Part shown: positions 55,010-64,000 of the stretch, piece after piece
How the letters are laid out: the number at the start of each line of letters is the position of its first letter
Position numbering within the stretch: the first letter of the stretch is position 1
From: Psychrosphaera sp. B3R10
GTDB lineage: Bacteria; Pseudomonadota; Gammaproteobacteria; Enterobacterales; Alteromonadaceae
Direction: 5' to 3'
DNA length: 64,000 nucleotides
NCBI RefSeq assembly: GCF_018861025.1
Contig: NZ_JAHKQH010000022.1
Location: 1 to 64,000, forward strand
The notes under the pieces: model-generated
Told to the model about the DNA's origin: nothing
What the model saw: only the letters and a program-made list of their open reading frames with translations
Database searches by the model: none
Program-made: the position numbers and the translations under genes

Positions 55010-56146
55010 CTAAACTGGAGAACTAGGAATATTTACTAATCGCTGTTCTAAATATTCACTGTTAGTTAAGGGTCCACGATCACAAGCACTATAACTAGGT
55101 AATCTGTGCATTAATGTCCAAATAGGTCTAGTCATCACATTAGACTTATTCGTTTCGCTTAAAAGATTCTCTCTTTCTTCAAATGTCGGACAAATAACAG
55201 CGTTTAACCAATAATTGGATTTCGCATAACTAGGTTCTTTGACAAACTTAAAATCTGACCCTTCAAAAAAGTGTTCATACTTAGTAGCTAACTCTCTTTT
55301 TAAAACGAGATATTCCTTTATTACTTCCATTTGGGCACACCCTAAGGCGGCATTCAAGTTTGGCATTCGGTAATTAAACCCAGCATCATCATGAAAAAAT
55401 TCATATGGGTGCGGCACTTTAGCAGTTGTAGTTATATGTTTTGTTTTAACGCCTAGCTCAGGTGTTCTGCACAAAACCATACCGCCACCGCCAGTCGTTA
55501 TTATCTTATTACCATTAAAACTGAGAGCAGCTAGTTCACCAATAGTACCAGTATGTTTTCCTTTATAAAAAGAACCTAAGCTTTCAGCTGCATCTTCAAC
55601 TAATGTCAAATTCCATTTATTGCAAACGACCAATAGTTCATCTAGTTCAACTGGGTGACCAAATGTGTGCATCGGTACAACAGCTTTAAATCGTTGTTTT
55701 GTTAACTTGTTGTACGCACCGAGTTCATCTATTAGTGCGTATTCGTCTAAATATGCCTCAAGCGCAACCGGGCACAAGCCTAAACTTGCCATCGACACAT
55801 CGATAAAAACAGGTTCAGCGCCCATATGATGGAGTGCGTTGCAGGTCGCAACAAAAGTCAATGCTTGAGTTAAAACAAGGTCACCAGCACGAACGTTGGC
55901 CATATGGAGTGCAGTATGTAATGCGGCAGTTCCATTAACTGTTGCTACTGCTTTTGCAGAACCAGTAAATTTTTCAATGTCTATTTCAAATTTATCAACA
56001 AATTTACCGACACTAGAAACAAATGTAGACTCAATAGTTTCATTAACATACTTTTTCTCATTGCCATTAAACGCAGGAGCGTGTAAAGGAACAAATTCAT
56101 TTGTTTGATAAATATCTTTAACGAATTTAACTAAACTTTTATTCAT
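55010..56146 (-). CDS. legC: PLP aminotransferase LegC
   Basis: 378 residues from the ATG at 56146 (an in-frame ATG at 56176, inside legB, is the alternative). DegT/DnrJ/EryC1 family: NVRAGDLVLTQALTFVATCN, VEDAAESLGSFYKGKHTG, PLP Lys in LSFNGNKIITTGGGG. Aminates C4 of the 4-keto sugar made by LegB. The N-terminus KFVKDIYQTNEFVPLHAPAF matches LegC better than other aminotransferases of the family. Confidence 0.85.
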   Translation of the reverse strand: MNKSLVKFVKDIYQTNEFVPLHAPAFNGNEKKYVNETIESTFVSSVGKFVDKFEIDIEKFTGSAKAVATVNGTAALHTALHMANVRAGDLVLTQALTFVATCNALHHMGAEPVFIDVSMASLGLCPVALEAYLDEYALIDELGAYNKLTKQRFKAVVPMHTFGHPVELDELLVVCNKWNLTLVEDAAESLGSFYKGKHTGTIGELAALSFNGNKIITTGGGGMVLCRTPELGVKTKHITTTAKVPHPYEFFHDDAGFNYRMPNLNAALGCAQMEVIKEYLVLKRELATKYEHFFEGSDFKFVKEPSYAKSNYWLNAVICPTFEERENLLSETNKSNVMTRPIWTLMHRLPSYSACDRGPLTNSEYLEQRLVNIPSSPV

Positions 56147-56162
56147 ACTACGCCCCAATAGT

Positions 56163-57353
56163 TTACATTTTTCCATCTAAATATTTGCCAGTTTCTAAAT
56201 GGCCAAAATGTGGAAGCATTTTATAAAACAATCGAACAATGTTATCTTTTTCCCATTCACAATTATCTTTCATCAAGCTTATTTCTAACTCAAATTCATT
56301 TAATAATTTACTATTGTAGTCAGGCGCATTTTTAATTACGCCTAGATTTTCAAAGCGTTCTAAATCAAGCGTTTCAGCTTCAGTAAAAAATTCTTCGAAA
56401 TCCTTTTCTCCGGTTGTGTCACTAGCTTGAAATAAACACGGCCACTTACCCTTGGCAGGTAACGTTTTTGCTAAAGTTCGGGCTTCTTCTTCTGTTTCAC
56501 AAAGGTGAGGTTCATAACCTCTGTTTTTTAAGTACTTTACAGCAATCTCTGAAAAAGAAATTAAATGTAAGGCTTCACTCAATTTTGGGAAAAATATATC
56601 TCGATTATCGCCGAAGATACAAGACATCAAGCACAATTCCCCAGACTCCTGAGGGGTTACAAAATATCTTCTGACATCATTTGGAGCGACAATTGGTTGA
56701 TTTTTTTGTAGTCGCTGGTTAAAGCCATGTAACAATGAACCATCTGAAAATGCAACATTCGCAAAGCGCGCTGTCGAAATATCTATATTTTCACTATGTT
56801 TCATAAGAAACATTTCCATGATTCGTTTCGAAGCACCCATCATATTTACTGGGTTAGCAGCCTTATCAGTTGAAACACAAAAATATTTTTTAACACCACA
56901 CGCAATTGATTGTTTTACAGTTTTAGCTGTGTTTAATATATTCACATCAATCATACGCATTAAGGTGAAAGGGTCTTTCTCACTGCGAACATGCTTTAAC
57001 GCTGACAAATTTAAAACATAATCAAATTGACCATCAGCCTTAATAAATGCGTCATATTCGACTGAGCCAATGTCCAATGCGAATGTTTGAAAGTCTCCGG
57101 AGATATAACCAAAAGAACTCCTAATATCTCGGACCAATTCGACCATATTATTTTCACTAATATCTACAACATGTAACTTTTTTGGATTCCGTTTGAAAAT
57201 TTCTTTAGTTACAGCTTGTCCTATTGAACCAGCGCCTCCAATTACCAAAAATTTTGCTTCAGAAACAGTTTTTTGTAAATGTAATTCATTCTTTGCAATA
57301 TCTTCAGCAAACATTTCATTTTTACGACCTATCAAATTTAAAATGTCAGACAT
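56163..57353 (-). CDS. legB: Nucleotide-sugar 4,6-dehydratase LegB
   Basis: 396 residues, short-chain dehydrogenase of the CapD/FlaA1 type. About 30 N-terminal residues precede the NAD motif VIGGAGSIGQAV. Catalytic region STDKAANPVNMMGASKRIME has Met in place of the usual Tyr, as in this dehydratase group. The long C-terminal part (ETEEEARTLAKTLPAKGKWP) is typical of LegB. Converts GDP-GlcNAc to the 4-keto-6-deoxy form. Followed by legC with overlap or near-contact. Confidence 0.85.
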   Translation of the reverse strand: MSDILNLIGRKNEMFAEDIAKNELHLQKTVSEAKFLVIGGAGSIGQAVTKEIFKRNPKKLHVVDISENNMVELVRDIRSSFGYISGDFQTFALDIGSVEYDAFIKADGQFDYVLNLSALKHVRSEKDPFTLMRMIDVNILNTAKTVKQSIACGVKKYFCVSTDKAANPVNMMGASKRIMEMFLMKHSENIDISTARFANVAFSDGSLLHGFNQRLQKNQPIVAPNDVRRYFVTPQESGELCLMSCIFGDNRDIFFPKLSEALHLISFSEIAVKYLKNRGYEPHLCETEEEARTLAKTLPAKGKWPCLFQASDTTGEKDFEEFFTEAETLDLERFENLGVIKNAPDYNSKLLNEFELEISLMKDNCEWEKDNIVRLFYKMLPHFGHLETGKYLDGKM

Positions 57354-57356
57354 AAT

Positions 57357-58631
57357 TTAGTTCCAAATTCCTTTAGTATCGACCATAAGGCCACTTGATG
57401 GTTTATTAGTTTTAAACTGCATATGTTCAACTAACAATACATGTATATCTGCTAACACTTCCGCCCTTTCGAAGGTAACAAGATTGATGCCTGCTAAAAA
57501 CGGTGATTGTTCTGGTATATTGGGTTCGACAGCAACGACTCTACCTTTATGAAATTGTAAAATTTCTTTAGTAATATCCAATGCGGGGCTCTCTCGAATG
57601 TCATCTATATCAGGTTTAAAAGCTAGTCCATAGCATGCAATCGTAATATCTGAAACCATTTTGTTCAGGTTATCTTGAAGGAAGTCAGCAATTGCCAATT
57701 TAACTTTCTCTATAACCCATTTAGGTTTTGCATCATTTATAAGACGTGCGGTCTTTATAATTTTAGCTTGTTCCGGCGTTCTACTTACGATAAACCACGG
57801 ATCTACCGCTATACAATGTCCGCCGACACCAGGTCCAGGTTGGAGGATATTAATACGAGGATGCCTATTTGCCAACGAAATAAGCTCCCAGACATCAATT
57901 TCTAATTTATCACAAATAATCGAGAGTTCATTGGCAAATGCGATTTGAACATCACGACAAGAGTTCTCTGTTAACTTCGCCATTTCGGCCGTTCGAGCAT
58001 TAGTTACTACACAGTCCCCCTCTACAAATGTCTTATACAGTTCTATCGCTTTTTCAGAGCAAAGTGGAGTCATGCCCCCAACAACTCGATCGTTTTCGAC
58101 CATTTCTCGTACAACATGCCCTGGTAGAACTCGCTCAGGGCAATGCGCTATACGTATATCTGATGATTCACCTTTTTGTTGCGGGAATGTTAGATCGCTG
58201 CGAGCTAGGGCTAACCATTCTGACATTTGCTCTGTTGCTCCAACCGGTGATGTTGATTCCAAAATAACTAAATTACCTTTTCTTAGAACTGGCGCGATAG
58301 CCTTTGTAGCCAATTTTATATAAGACAAGTCAGGCTCAGGGTCAGTTTTATTGGGATCAATATTAGTTTTAAAAGGTGTAGGAACTGCGATCAAAAAGGC
58401 ATCAGCTGGCTCTGGTGATAAAGTAGCTTTTAAATATCCTTCATTCACGGCTTTTTGGACAATTATATCAAGTTCAGGTTCGACAATATGAATTTTACCG
58501 CTATTAATAGTATCAACAGTAGTACTATTGACATCGATACCAATTACTTTCTTACACTTAGATGCAAACATTGCAGCTGTTGGCAACCCTATATATCCTA
58601 AGCCTAAAACAGATATAGTTTCAAATGACAC
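57357..58631 (-). CDS. wecC: UDP-N-acetyl-D-mannosamine dehydrogenase
   Basis: 424 residues, close to E. coli WecC throughout: ISVLGLGYIGLPTAAMFASK, VILESTSPVGATEQM, AHCPERVLPG, HPRINILQPGPGVGGHCIAV with catalytic Cys, ACYGLAFKPDIDD. Oxidises UDP-ManNAc to UDP-ManNAcA. The start is GTG at 58631, 8 nt after AGGA; a TTG 24 bases upstream lies before that site. No wecB (UDP-GlcNAc 2-epimerase) is present in the window. First gene of the main part of the locus. Confidence 0.93.
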   Translation of the reverse strand: MSFETISVLGLGYIGLPTAAMFASKCKKVIGIDVNSTTVDTINSGKIHIVEPELDIIVQKAVNEGYLKATLSPEPADAFLIAVPTPFKTNIDPNKTDPEPDLSYIKLATKAIAPVLRKGNLVILESTSPVGATEQMSEWLALARSDLTFPQQKGESSDIRIAHCPERVLPGHVVREMVENDRVVGGMTPLCSEKAIELYKTFVEGDCVVTNARTAEMAKLTENSCRDVQIAFANELSIICDKLEIDVWELISLANRHPRINILQPGPGVGGHCIAVDPWFIVSRTPEQAKIIKTARLINDAKPKWVIEKVKLAIADFLQDNLNKMVSDITIACYGLAFKPDIDDIRESPALDITKEILQFHKGRVVAVEPNIPEQSPFLAGINLVTFERAEVLADIHVLLVEHMQFKTNKPSSGLMVDTKGIWN

Positions 58632-59142
58632 GCGAATTTTCCTATAATTTTTCAAATTTTGATGTAATTTTATTTATGCAATTACAATACTCGTATAAAC
58701 AATATTGTTACTATTATTTGTCCTACAATTTCCATCCAATACTTTTAAATCTGGCACTGAACTTTTAATCTGAAAACATTTGAGCTTAATACTCTATATA
58801 GATTGCTTATAATCCTGTAAATATAATCACTACAACTTATTCAATTAAGCTTACGTAAACGTAACACCTGTAAAATAACTCCAATTCTTATTTTGTGCTT
58901 AAAACTAGCTGAAAATATTAAAAACACTTCTATTATGAAAATATTCATTTCTTGGGACCAACTATAATGTCGCGTTAATGGAGGTAAAAAAGTATAGAAA
59001 TTAATATTAAATTCAACAGCTAAGTCTAAAGCTGACTATAAAAGCGAGATTTGAATAAACCAACAAAAGACTGTTGTAATATAATTTGTTATTGCTTTAG
59101 TCTCGCCAATACAACTATATGCAAGATAAATACATATATCAT
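58632..59142. other. Intergenic between wzz and wecC
   Basis: About 510 bp, very AT-rich, no gene found. It probably holds the promoter for the wecC-onward operon. Features seen: a short palindrome TTACGTAAACGTAA near 58850, and an inverted GCGAGA/TCTCGC pair at about 59044 and 59100. No clear terminator for wzz and no ops element was recognised. Confidence 0.4.
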
Positions 59143-60195
59143 CTAATCTTTTTTATTATAAAAGTGCGAAATTAACACCCATAAAATAGTCGCTATTCCT
59201 GCAAATAAAATACTTATTAAAACTATTACAGATCTTTTAGGAGCAACTTTATATTTGGTTTCTGCAATTTTCGCTGGAATTAAAGTACGAAGTAGATATT
59301 CTTCACTGATTTCAGTCAACATTATCTTTTGAGTGTGAGATTCAATCATATTATAAAAAACTTCTAGCATTTGTGTATTCGAAGTGGTTTTTATTTTATC
59401 TTCAATAAAGTCTACACTTGCGAGTGCTTGCTTTTTATCCTCGCTCCTAAAATATTCGTTAATTTCTTTGCTAAAAATATTCGTAACTTCAAAAGCAACT
59501 TTAGGAGAAAAATGCTTTACCGTAATTTCAAATATACCTTTCTCAGCATCAAAATTGACACCAAAAAAATCTTTTTTAAATTTCAAATAAGTGTCATAGC
59601 TAGACGGCTCTGATGTGCGTAATTTGCTTCCAAAGAATGACTTAAGTTGAAGCCATTCCCCTAATTCTTTACTGTAAATATCGCTATTGTACTCTAATGT
59701 ATCCGACTTTCCATCCCAACCTTCAACAGCCATAAATTTGGCCTTTAAGTCGTATTTTAGTATTATTGACTCTAAGTAAGACCAACTATTCATCAATTCT
59801 ACGGCATGCTGTATAGAATCACTACTCCCGGATGTCCCTAAGTTGACTCCAGCCATTGCAGCTAATCCGCCATATTTAGAGGCTAAAGATGATAACCCAC
59901 CTTCACTTTCTTGTTGTGCCGGAATCATTCTAACTGTTGAGCTATATATATTAGGTAGGGATAGAGCGTAAATAGCTGAAACCACACCAAAAATGAAAGT
60001 CACTATTAGTATTTTTTTATATTCACCAATTATAACTCTAAGTACTTCCTTAAAATCTATTTCGCTATCTACCCCATTATATAAACCTTGTTGGTAATTT
60101 AATGTTTCAGAAAAGCGTTCGGTACTTTCGGACACTTTATTAAGCTTGTGCTCTAAAGCTACAACCTTATCCTCTATATCTTTGTTTTTATTCAT
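59143..60195 (-). CDS. wzz: Polysaccharide chain-length determinant Wzz
   Basis: 350 residues. Wzz N-terminal domain (DFKEVLRVIIGEYKKI) with TM1 (ILIVTFIFGVVSAIYALSL) and the usual SSTVRMIPAQQ after it; a long periplasmic helical middle; TM2 near the C-terminus (VIVLISILFAGIATILWVLI) preceded by PKRS. A Gly/Ser/Leu-rich insert (GGLSSLASKYGGLAAMAGV) after TM1 is typical of marine Wzz proteins. No tyrosine-kinase domain. Second gene after the Wza-like gene. Confidence 0.9.
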   Translation of the reverse strand: MNKNKDIEDKVVALEHKLNKVSESTERFSETLNYQQGLYNGVDSEIDFKEVLRVIIGEYKKILIVTFIFGVVSAIYALSLPNIYSSTVRMIPAQQESEGGLSSLASKYGGLAAMAGVNLGTSGSSDSIQHAVELMNSWSYLESIILKYDLKAKFMAVEGWDGKSDTLEYNSDIYSKELGEWLQLKSFFGSKLRTSEPSSYDTYLKFKKDFFGVNFDAEKGIFEITVKHFSPKVAFEVTNIFSKEINEYFRSEDKKQALASVDFIEDKIKTTSNTQMLEVFYNMIESHTQKIMLTEISEEYLLRTLIPAKIAETKYKVAPKRSVIVLISILFAGIATILWVLISHFYNKKD

Positions 60196-60268
60196 AATCG
60201 TTTTGTAAACATTTGCCTTTTAAAAAACATTCCAATAAAAATAACTAGCGAGATTGCGCTACTTATTT

Positions 60269-63040
60269 TTATAGCGTACTAATTAATGCTAGTGTAGTCG
60301 CACTTTGTGCCAAAATTGTTGTCACAGCCTGCCATAAAGTTAATGTTGGTATCGGAGATACATCAGCTGGAACCATTATTGAGTCTCCAGGCTGTATTTC
60401 AAAGCTCGTGAACCATCCATTTATAGCTACAACACGACCATTTGCTTTGATTAAATAAGTATCACTATCTTCAGCGATTTGGTTTACGCCGCCAGCACCG
60501 TCAATATAATCATCAATACTATCACCTTTAATCCAAGGTAAAGTCGTAGGCTGGTAGACTTGGCCTAATACACTAACCTCAAACGATTTACGTGGAACAA
60601 TTAATTGGTCGCCATCACGTAATTCTAAAGAACCATCATTTACCGTTATCTGTTCGGTGGTAACAACCATACGGCCAACAGCTTGCGCTCCTTCTAAGCT
60701 GTTTAGAAGTTGTTCAAATGAATCGGCACTGCCCGTTGAATACTCGCCGGCATTGTAACGACTCATAACCATTTGTTGTTTTAATTTTTGCTGTGCGTCT
60801 TCTAATATTTTTTGTTCTTTTAGTCTTAGGTACTCTCGAGTAAATACGCTTGCTTCGAGCTCTGCGTAATCTGTAAACCCACCGGCTCGCTCTACAAGTT
60901 CTGCAAGAGTCTCGCCTTTGCGAATGGTATATTTACCAGGGAACTTAAACTCCCCCATGAGTTCGACCGTTTCAGCTTCTACCCAATCAGGGATGCCTTT
61001 AATAAACAAAGAGTCTTTCGCTTGTAACGCAAAGGATTCTAATGCATCACCTTTTAATGGTATTGTTTGTAAGTCAAATTCCGAGGTGTCGATGCCATTT
61101 GTATTAAAGCGAGCAACATTAAAATCAATCAAATAGCTAGATTCTGTATACCCGCCAGCAGCAGAAACCAAATCTGCCGCTGTCATATGTTTTGATAAAG
61201 GATACGTGCCAGGAAAACGAACTTGCCCCTGCACTGATACTAAATCTTGCGATACTGTTTTCGAGGTTTGCGTTTTAATTTCTTCTATTAGATCCGCGAG
61301 TAATGCAGCTCGCGGTTCATTTAAACTAAACACATAAAGTTTATCTTTAGGTGTCAGTAAGATAGTTAAATCAGATTGTTCCTTTAAATTAACCACTTCA
61401 AATTCGATTTTATTCTCGATAAAGTTTTGTCTCTTTAACAGGGCATAATTGAAATCCGTAAATTCTTTAAAATCATATGACGCTTTGATTAAGTCATTTA
61501 CCGTCATGTTTGCACTTAGCGGGTATTCGCCCTGATATTCAACATTTCCGGCTATTTCAACATACTTTGCAGGTTCGTCACTGCGAGCTTGTTTTTTTAA
61601 TCGATTAACCACAACATCTAAGTTTCGTTTACCATCCGCAGCAAAAATATAAATTTTATCTCGGCTTTCTAACCTAGGGTTTTTATCTGAATTAGGCGAG
61701 TTAAATGCATCCCTTACCGAAAACTGAATTGTAGAAATTGTTCTTATGGTCGGATCTTCCCTAACAATTAGAGCATAATCCAAATCTGGGTTAGTTTTTA
61801 AGTCGGTAATGTCTTCAATAACATCTAAAACCCGTTGACCTTTTTTCCAACTAAATACGCCGGGACGGTATAAGTGACCTTGAAGCGTTACAACGTTGTC
61901 GAGTTCGTTTAAAACACTGCCAATACGAAGTACATCGCCATTTCTTATTTTGATTGATTCTGCCTTTTGCGCTTCTAGATTTACATCAACTACCGTACGT
62001 CCACCGTTTTGATCTAAACGTTCTAATTTTGAAGCAGCTAAATAGGCGGTAGCTAGTTCATTTCCAGCTAGTGCTAAAACATCAAAAACACTTTCATCGC
62101 CAATAACTTCATATAGAGCTGGGCGTTTAACTTCACCTGTCACTCCAACAATTGGTCCTGTAGGAGGAACAAATACGACGTCGCCAGGCAATAAAGTAAG
62201 ATCTTTAGAGGTATCACCTTTAAGCAATAAATCATATAAATCTATAGTTTCTATTAATTTTCCAGCACGCTTTAATTGCACGTTTCTTAGGGAACCGACT
62301 TGGCTAATACCACCGGATGTATAAAGTGCGTGGGTAATCGTAGATAAAGCACTTAACGAATAGGCCCCTGGTTTAAATACTTCGCCTAAGACAAACACGC
62401 GAATACTTCGCATCTGTCCCATATTAACAATACCTTCAACCCCTATGACTTTAGTTTTAAGTTCGTGTTGGAAAAGTGTTTTAAATTCACTGAACGTCAA
62501 GCCAGCGACATTAATTGGCCCCAATTCAGGTAGGAAAAACACACCACTGCGGTCAATGGTTATACTGGTAGACTGGTGTTCCTTCCCAAACAGTTGGACA
62601 TTAATTTCGTCACCCGCACCAAGAATATACTCACCAGGCACGGGCATATTGGCCATAGCTTCAAACCCGCTAGCTTGACCACTAAAAATATCGTATCCAA
62701 ATAGCTTTAAAGCTTGCTCTTTGTTAGCTTTGTCAATTTGGTTCGTGCTTTCAATAGCTTTTATTTGTTGTGTTTGTTGCAATTCACCTTTAGAAAAGGC
62801 ATTTTCAACTCGGGCCGGTTGAGATACCTGTCTCTCTTGCTGATAATTATTTGCTGTATTAGTGGAAGGAATGACGTCATTGATATCGACGCCATACTGT
62901 TTTGCAAGAGCAACTTGCTGCTCCCTAGGGAGTTGTTTTAACTGTTCAATTTGCGCCGCGGAAGGGGTAATTGCTAAAGCGCCCGTACTTATAAAAAATA
63001 CAAATAATGCGCCTAAAGCCACAAACCTAGAATACTTCAT
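60269..63040 (-). CDS. Wza-like polysaccharide export protein with multiple SLBB domains
   Basis: 923 residues, more than twice E. coli Wza. Signal peptide (RFVALGALFVFFISTGALA). After a Q-rich segment, the polysaccharide export domain begins near 130 (PVPGEYILGAGDEINVQLFG). About six SLBB-type repeats follow (MRSIRVFVLGEVFKPGAYSL, VVTLQGHLYRPGVFSW, VEIAGNVEYQGEYPLSANM, LVSVQGQVRFPGTYPL, VELMGEFKFPGKYTI, VSVLGQVYQPTTLPW). No lipobox is seen. Probably the periplasmic/outer-membrane exit channel. No wzb or wzc kinase pair is adjacent. Confidence 0.88.
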   Translation of the reverse strand: MKYSRFVALGALFVFFISTGALAITPSAAQIEQLKQLPREQQVALAKQYGVDINDVIPSTNTANNYQQERQVSQPARVENAFSKGELQQTQQIKAIESTNQIDKANKEQALKLFGYDIFSGQASGFEAMANMPVPGEYILGAGDEINVQLFGKEHQSTSITIDRSGVFFLPELGPINVAGLTFSEFKTLFQHELKTKVIGVEGIVNMGQMRSIRVFVLGEVFKPGAYSLSALSTITHALYTSGGISQVGSLRNVQLKRAGKLIETIDLYDLLLKGDTSKDLTLLPGDVVFVPPTGPIVGVTGEVKRPALYEVIGDESVFDVLALAGNELATAYLAASKLERLDQNGGRTVVDVNLEAQKAESIKIRNGDVLRIGSVLNELDNVVTLQGHLYRPGVFSWKKGQRVLDVIEDITDLKTNPDLDYALIVREDPTIRTISTIQFSVRDAFNSPNSDKNPRLESRDKIYIFAADGKRNLDVVVNRLKKQARSDEPAKYVEIAGNVEYQGEYPLSANMTVNDLIKASYDFKEFTDFNYALLKRQNFIENKIEFEVVNLKEQSDLTILLTPKDKLYVFSLNEPRAALLADLIEEIKTQTSKTVSQDLVSVQGQVRFPGTYPLSKHMTAADLVSAAGGYTESSYLIDFNVARFNTNGIDTSEFDLQTIPLKGDALESFALQAKDSLFIKGIPDWVEAETVELMGEFKFPGKYTIRKGETLAELVERAGGFTDYAELEASVFTREYLRLKEQKILEDAQQKLKQQMVMSRYNAGEYSTGSADSFEQLLNSLEGAQAVGRMVVTTEQITVNDGSLELRDGDQLIVPRKSFEVSVLGQVYQPTTLPWIKGDSIDDYIDGAGGVNQIAEDSDTYLIKANGRVVAINGWFTSFEIQPGDSIMVPADVSPIPTLTLWQAVTTILAQSATTLALISTL

Positions 63041-63185
63041 TTTGTAACATCCCTAAACAATTAAAATCTACCCGGCAAAAAGAGCGCGTAATATATCAAA
63101 TTAATTTTGAAATAGCACAGTTATAGCCTGCCATATTTATTTTTTTGAATTAAGTGATTAAAAACCAGTCACTTTAAAACCAAAA

Positions 63186-64000
63186 TTAATTTTTATAGCC
63201 ATTTGGATTTTCACTTTGCCAACGCCAAGTGTCTATTACCATTTGCTCTAATGTTTTTTCGGTTTGCCAACCTAATTCCTGTAAAGCTTTATCAGGATTG
63301 GCCCAACATTCAGCTATATCACCCGCGCGTCTAGGTGCCACTTGATAAGGAACTGCTTGGCCTGCTATTTTCTCAAATGATTTAACCATATCTAGCACAG
63401 AGTAGCCTTGGCCCGTGCCTAAATTATGAATTTGCACTCCCGTTTTATCGTTAATATAACTAAGGGCTTTTAAGTGACCTTTAGCTAAGTCAACAACGTG
63501 GATATAATCTCTAACGCCGGTTCCGTCGGGCGTATTGTAGTCATCACCAAACACGCTTAAATATTCACGTTTACCTACCGCTACTTGAGATATAAATGGC
63601 ATTAGATTATTTGGAATCCCATTAGGGTCTTCGCCGATCAATCCAGACTCATGGGCACCAATTGGATTAAAATAACGTAGCAATGATACTGACCAGTTTT
63701 CATCCGACTTTGCTAAGTCCTGCAAAATAACTTCCATCATTAATTTGCTCTGACCATAAGGGTTAGTGGCAGATGTTGGGAAGTCTTCTGTAATTGGAAC
63801 AGAGGCGGGGTCACCGTAAACAGTTGCTGATGAGCTAAAAACAAAGTTATAAATTGAAGCTTTTTGCAACTCTTCTAATAAAGTTAACGTACCGTGAACG
63901 TTATTTTGATAATACGTCAACGGTATCTGCGTTGATTCCCCAACCGCTTTAAGCGCAGCAAAATGTATTGTTGATTCAATATCTGGATGTTCACTGAAAA
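63186..64000 (-). CDS. galE: UDP-glucose 4-epimerase, C-terminal part (5' end beyond window)
   Basis: About 271 residues are visible, roughly four fifths of GalE; the frame is open to the right edge, reading [20 protein letters not shown] and then [10 protein letters not shown]. Catalytic Ser and Tyr-x3-Lys are present ([22 protein letters not shown]), with VGAHESG-like and [12 protein letters not shown]-like motifs ([35 protein letters not shown]). Interconverts UDP-Glc and UDP-Gal. Probably the first seen gene of the polysaccharide set, 145 bp before the Wza-like gene. Confidence 0.95.
   Translation of the reverse strand, partial: FSEHPDIESTIHFAALKAVGESTQIPLTYYQNNVHGTLTLLEELQKASIYNFVFSSSATVYGDPASVPITEDFPTSATNPYGQSKLMMEVILQDLAKSDENWSVSLLRYFNPIGAHESGLIGEDPNGIPNNLMPFISQVAVGKREYLSVFGDDYNTPDGTGVRDYIHVVDLAKGHLKALSYINDKTGVQIHNLGTGQGYSVLDMVKSFEKIAGQAVPYQVAPRRAGDIAECWANPDKALQELGWQTEKTLEQMVIDTWRWQSENPNGYKN

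Noticed and set aside
58660-59140. Hidden gene or RNA between wzz and wecC
   Set aside because: Only short inverted repeats in AT-rich DNA; nothing supportable beyond a promoter region.
63080-63095. Possible ops element upstream of the Wza-like gene (GCCGGGTAGAT)
   Set aside because: Shares only GGTAG with the consensus; too weak.

Overview
The window looks like chromosome of a marine gammaproteobacterium of the order Alteromonadales, possibly Colwelliaceae/Thalassotalea-like. This rests on AT-rich composition, the uvrY-uvrC-pgsA-tRNA(Gly/Cys/Leu) block shared with enterobacteria, pspF next to sapABCDF, a mdeA-phhA-tyrR-maiA amino-acid cluster, and a long Wzx/Wzy-type polysaccharide locus. 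The family placement is inference from gene content. No insertion sequence, prophage, integron or CRISPR array was seen.

Layout. 1-3878 (minus) is the 5' part of a giant two-partner-secretion adhesin that runs off the left edge. 4.3-7.7 kb holds small genes: a zinc-ribbon membrane protein, a two-gene CBS / ribosome-hibernation-factor-like operon with a hairpin over the second gene's ribosome binding site, a small exported protein and an outer-membrane-type protein. 8.0-13.1 kb holds a yebC-family gene, seven tRNAs (4 Gly-GCC, 2 Leu-UAA, 1 Cys-GCA), pgsA, uvrC and uvrY. 13.2-17.6 kb holds maiA, tyrR, phhA and mdeA, with two TyrR-box-like palindromes. 18.3-26.3 kb holds pspABC facing pspF-sapABCDF (envelope stress and peptide uptake). 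27-28.6 kb holds a DHH phosphoesterase and cysC. 29.9-30.8 kb holds galU. 30.9-35.3 kb holds a Wzi-like protein, an outer-membrane-type protein and an Ig-like lipoprotein. 35.5-39.8 kb holds an SLC13/RCK permease with cysN and cysD (sulfate activation, completed by cysC). 39.9-64 kb is a surface-polysaccharide locus, all on the minus strand.

The polysaccharide locus reads, in transcription order: galE (partial), a Wza-like SLBB export protein, wzz, wecC, a complete set of legionaminic-acid-type genes (legB, legC, legG, legI, legH, ptmE, legF), a glycosyltransferase with bacterial sialyltransferase motifs, wzy, wzx, a terminator-like hairpin, a GT4 glycosyltransferase, a toroid-like protein of unknown function, an acetyltransferase, an AsnB-type amidotransferase, a WecG/TagA transferase and a WcaJ-type initiating transferase. 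Together these predict an acidic glycan containing a CMP-activated nonulosonic acid, started on undecaprenyl phosphate, flipped and polymerised by Wzx/Wzy. GalU and GalE supply UDP-Glc and UDP-Gal.

Between genes there is much structured non-coding DNA. A ~100-bp repeat occurs in tandem arrays at five or more places. A 59-bp inverted repeat flanks DHH-cysC. A ~150-nt element at 29138-29287 folds on paper into a long stem, a three-way junction with two arms carrying AGGG in their loops, and a terminator-like tail; it is the most interesting unexplained non-coding object here.
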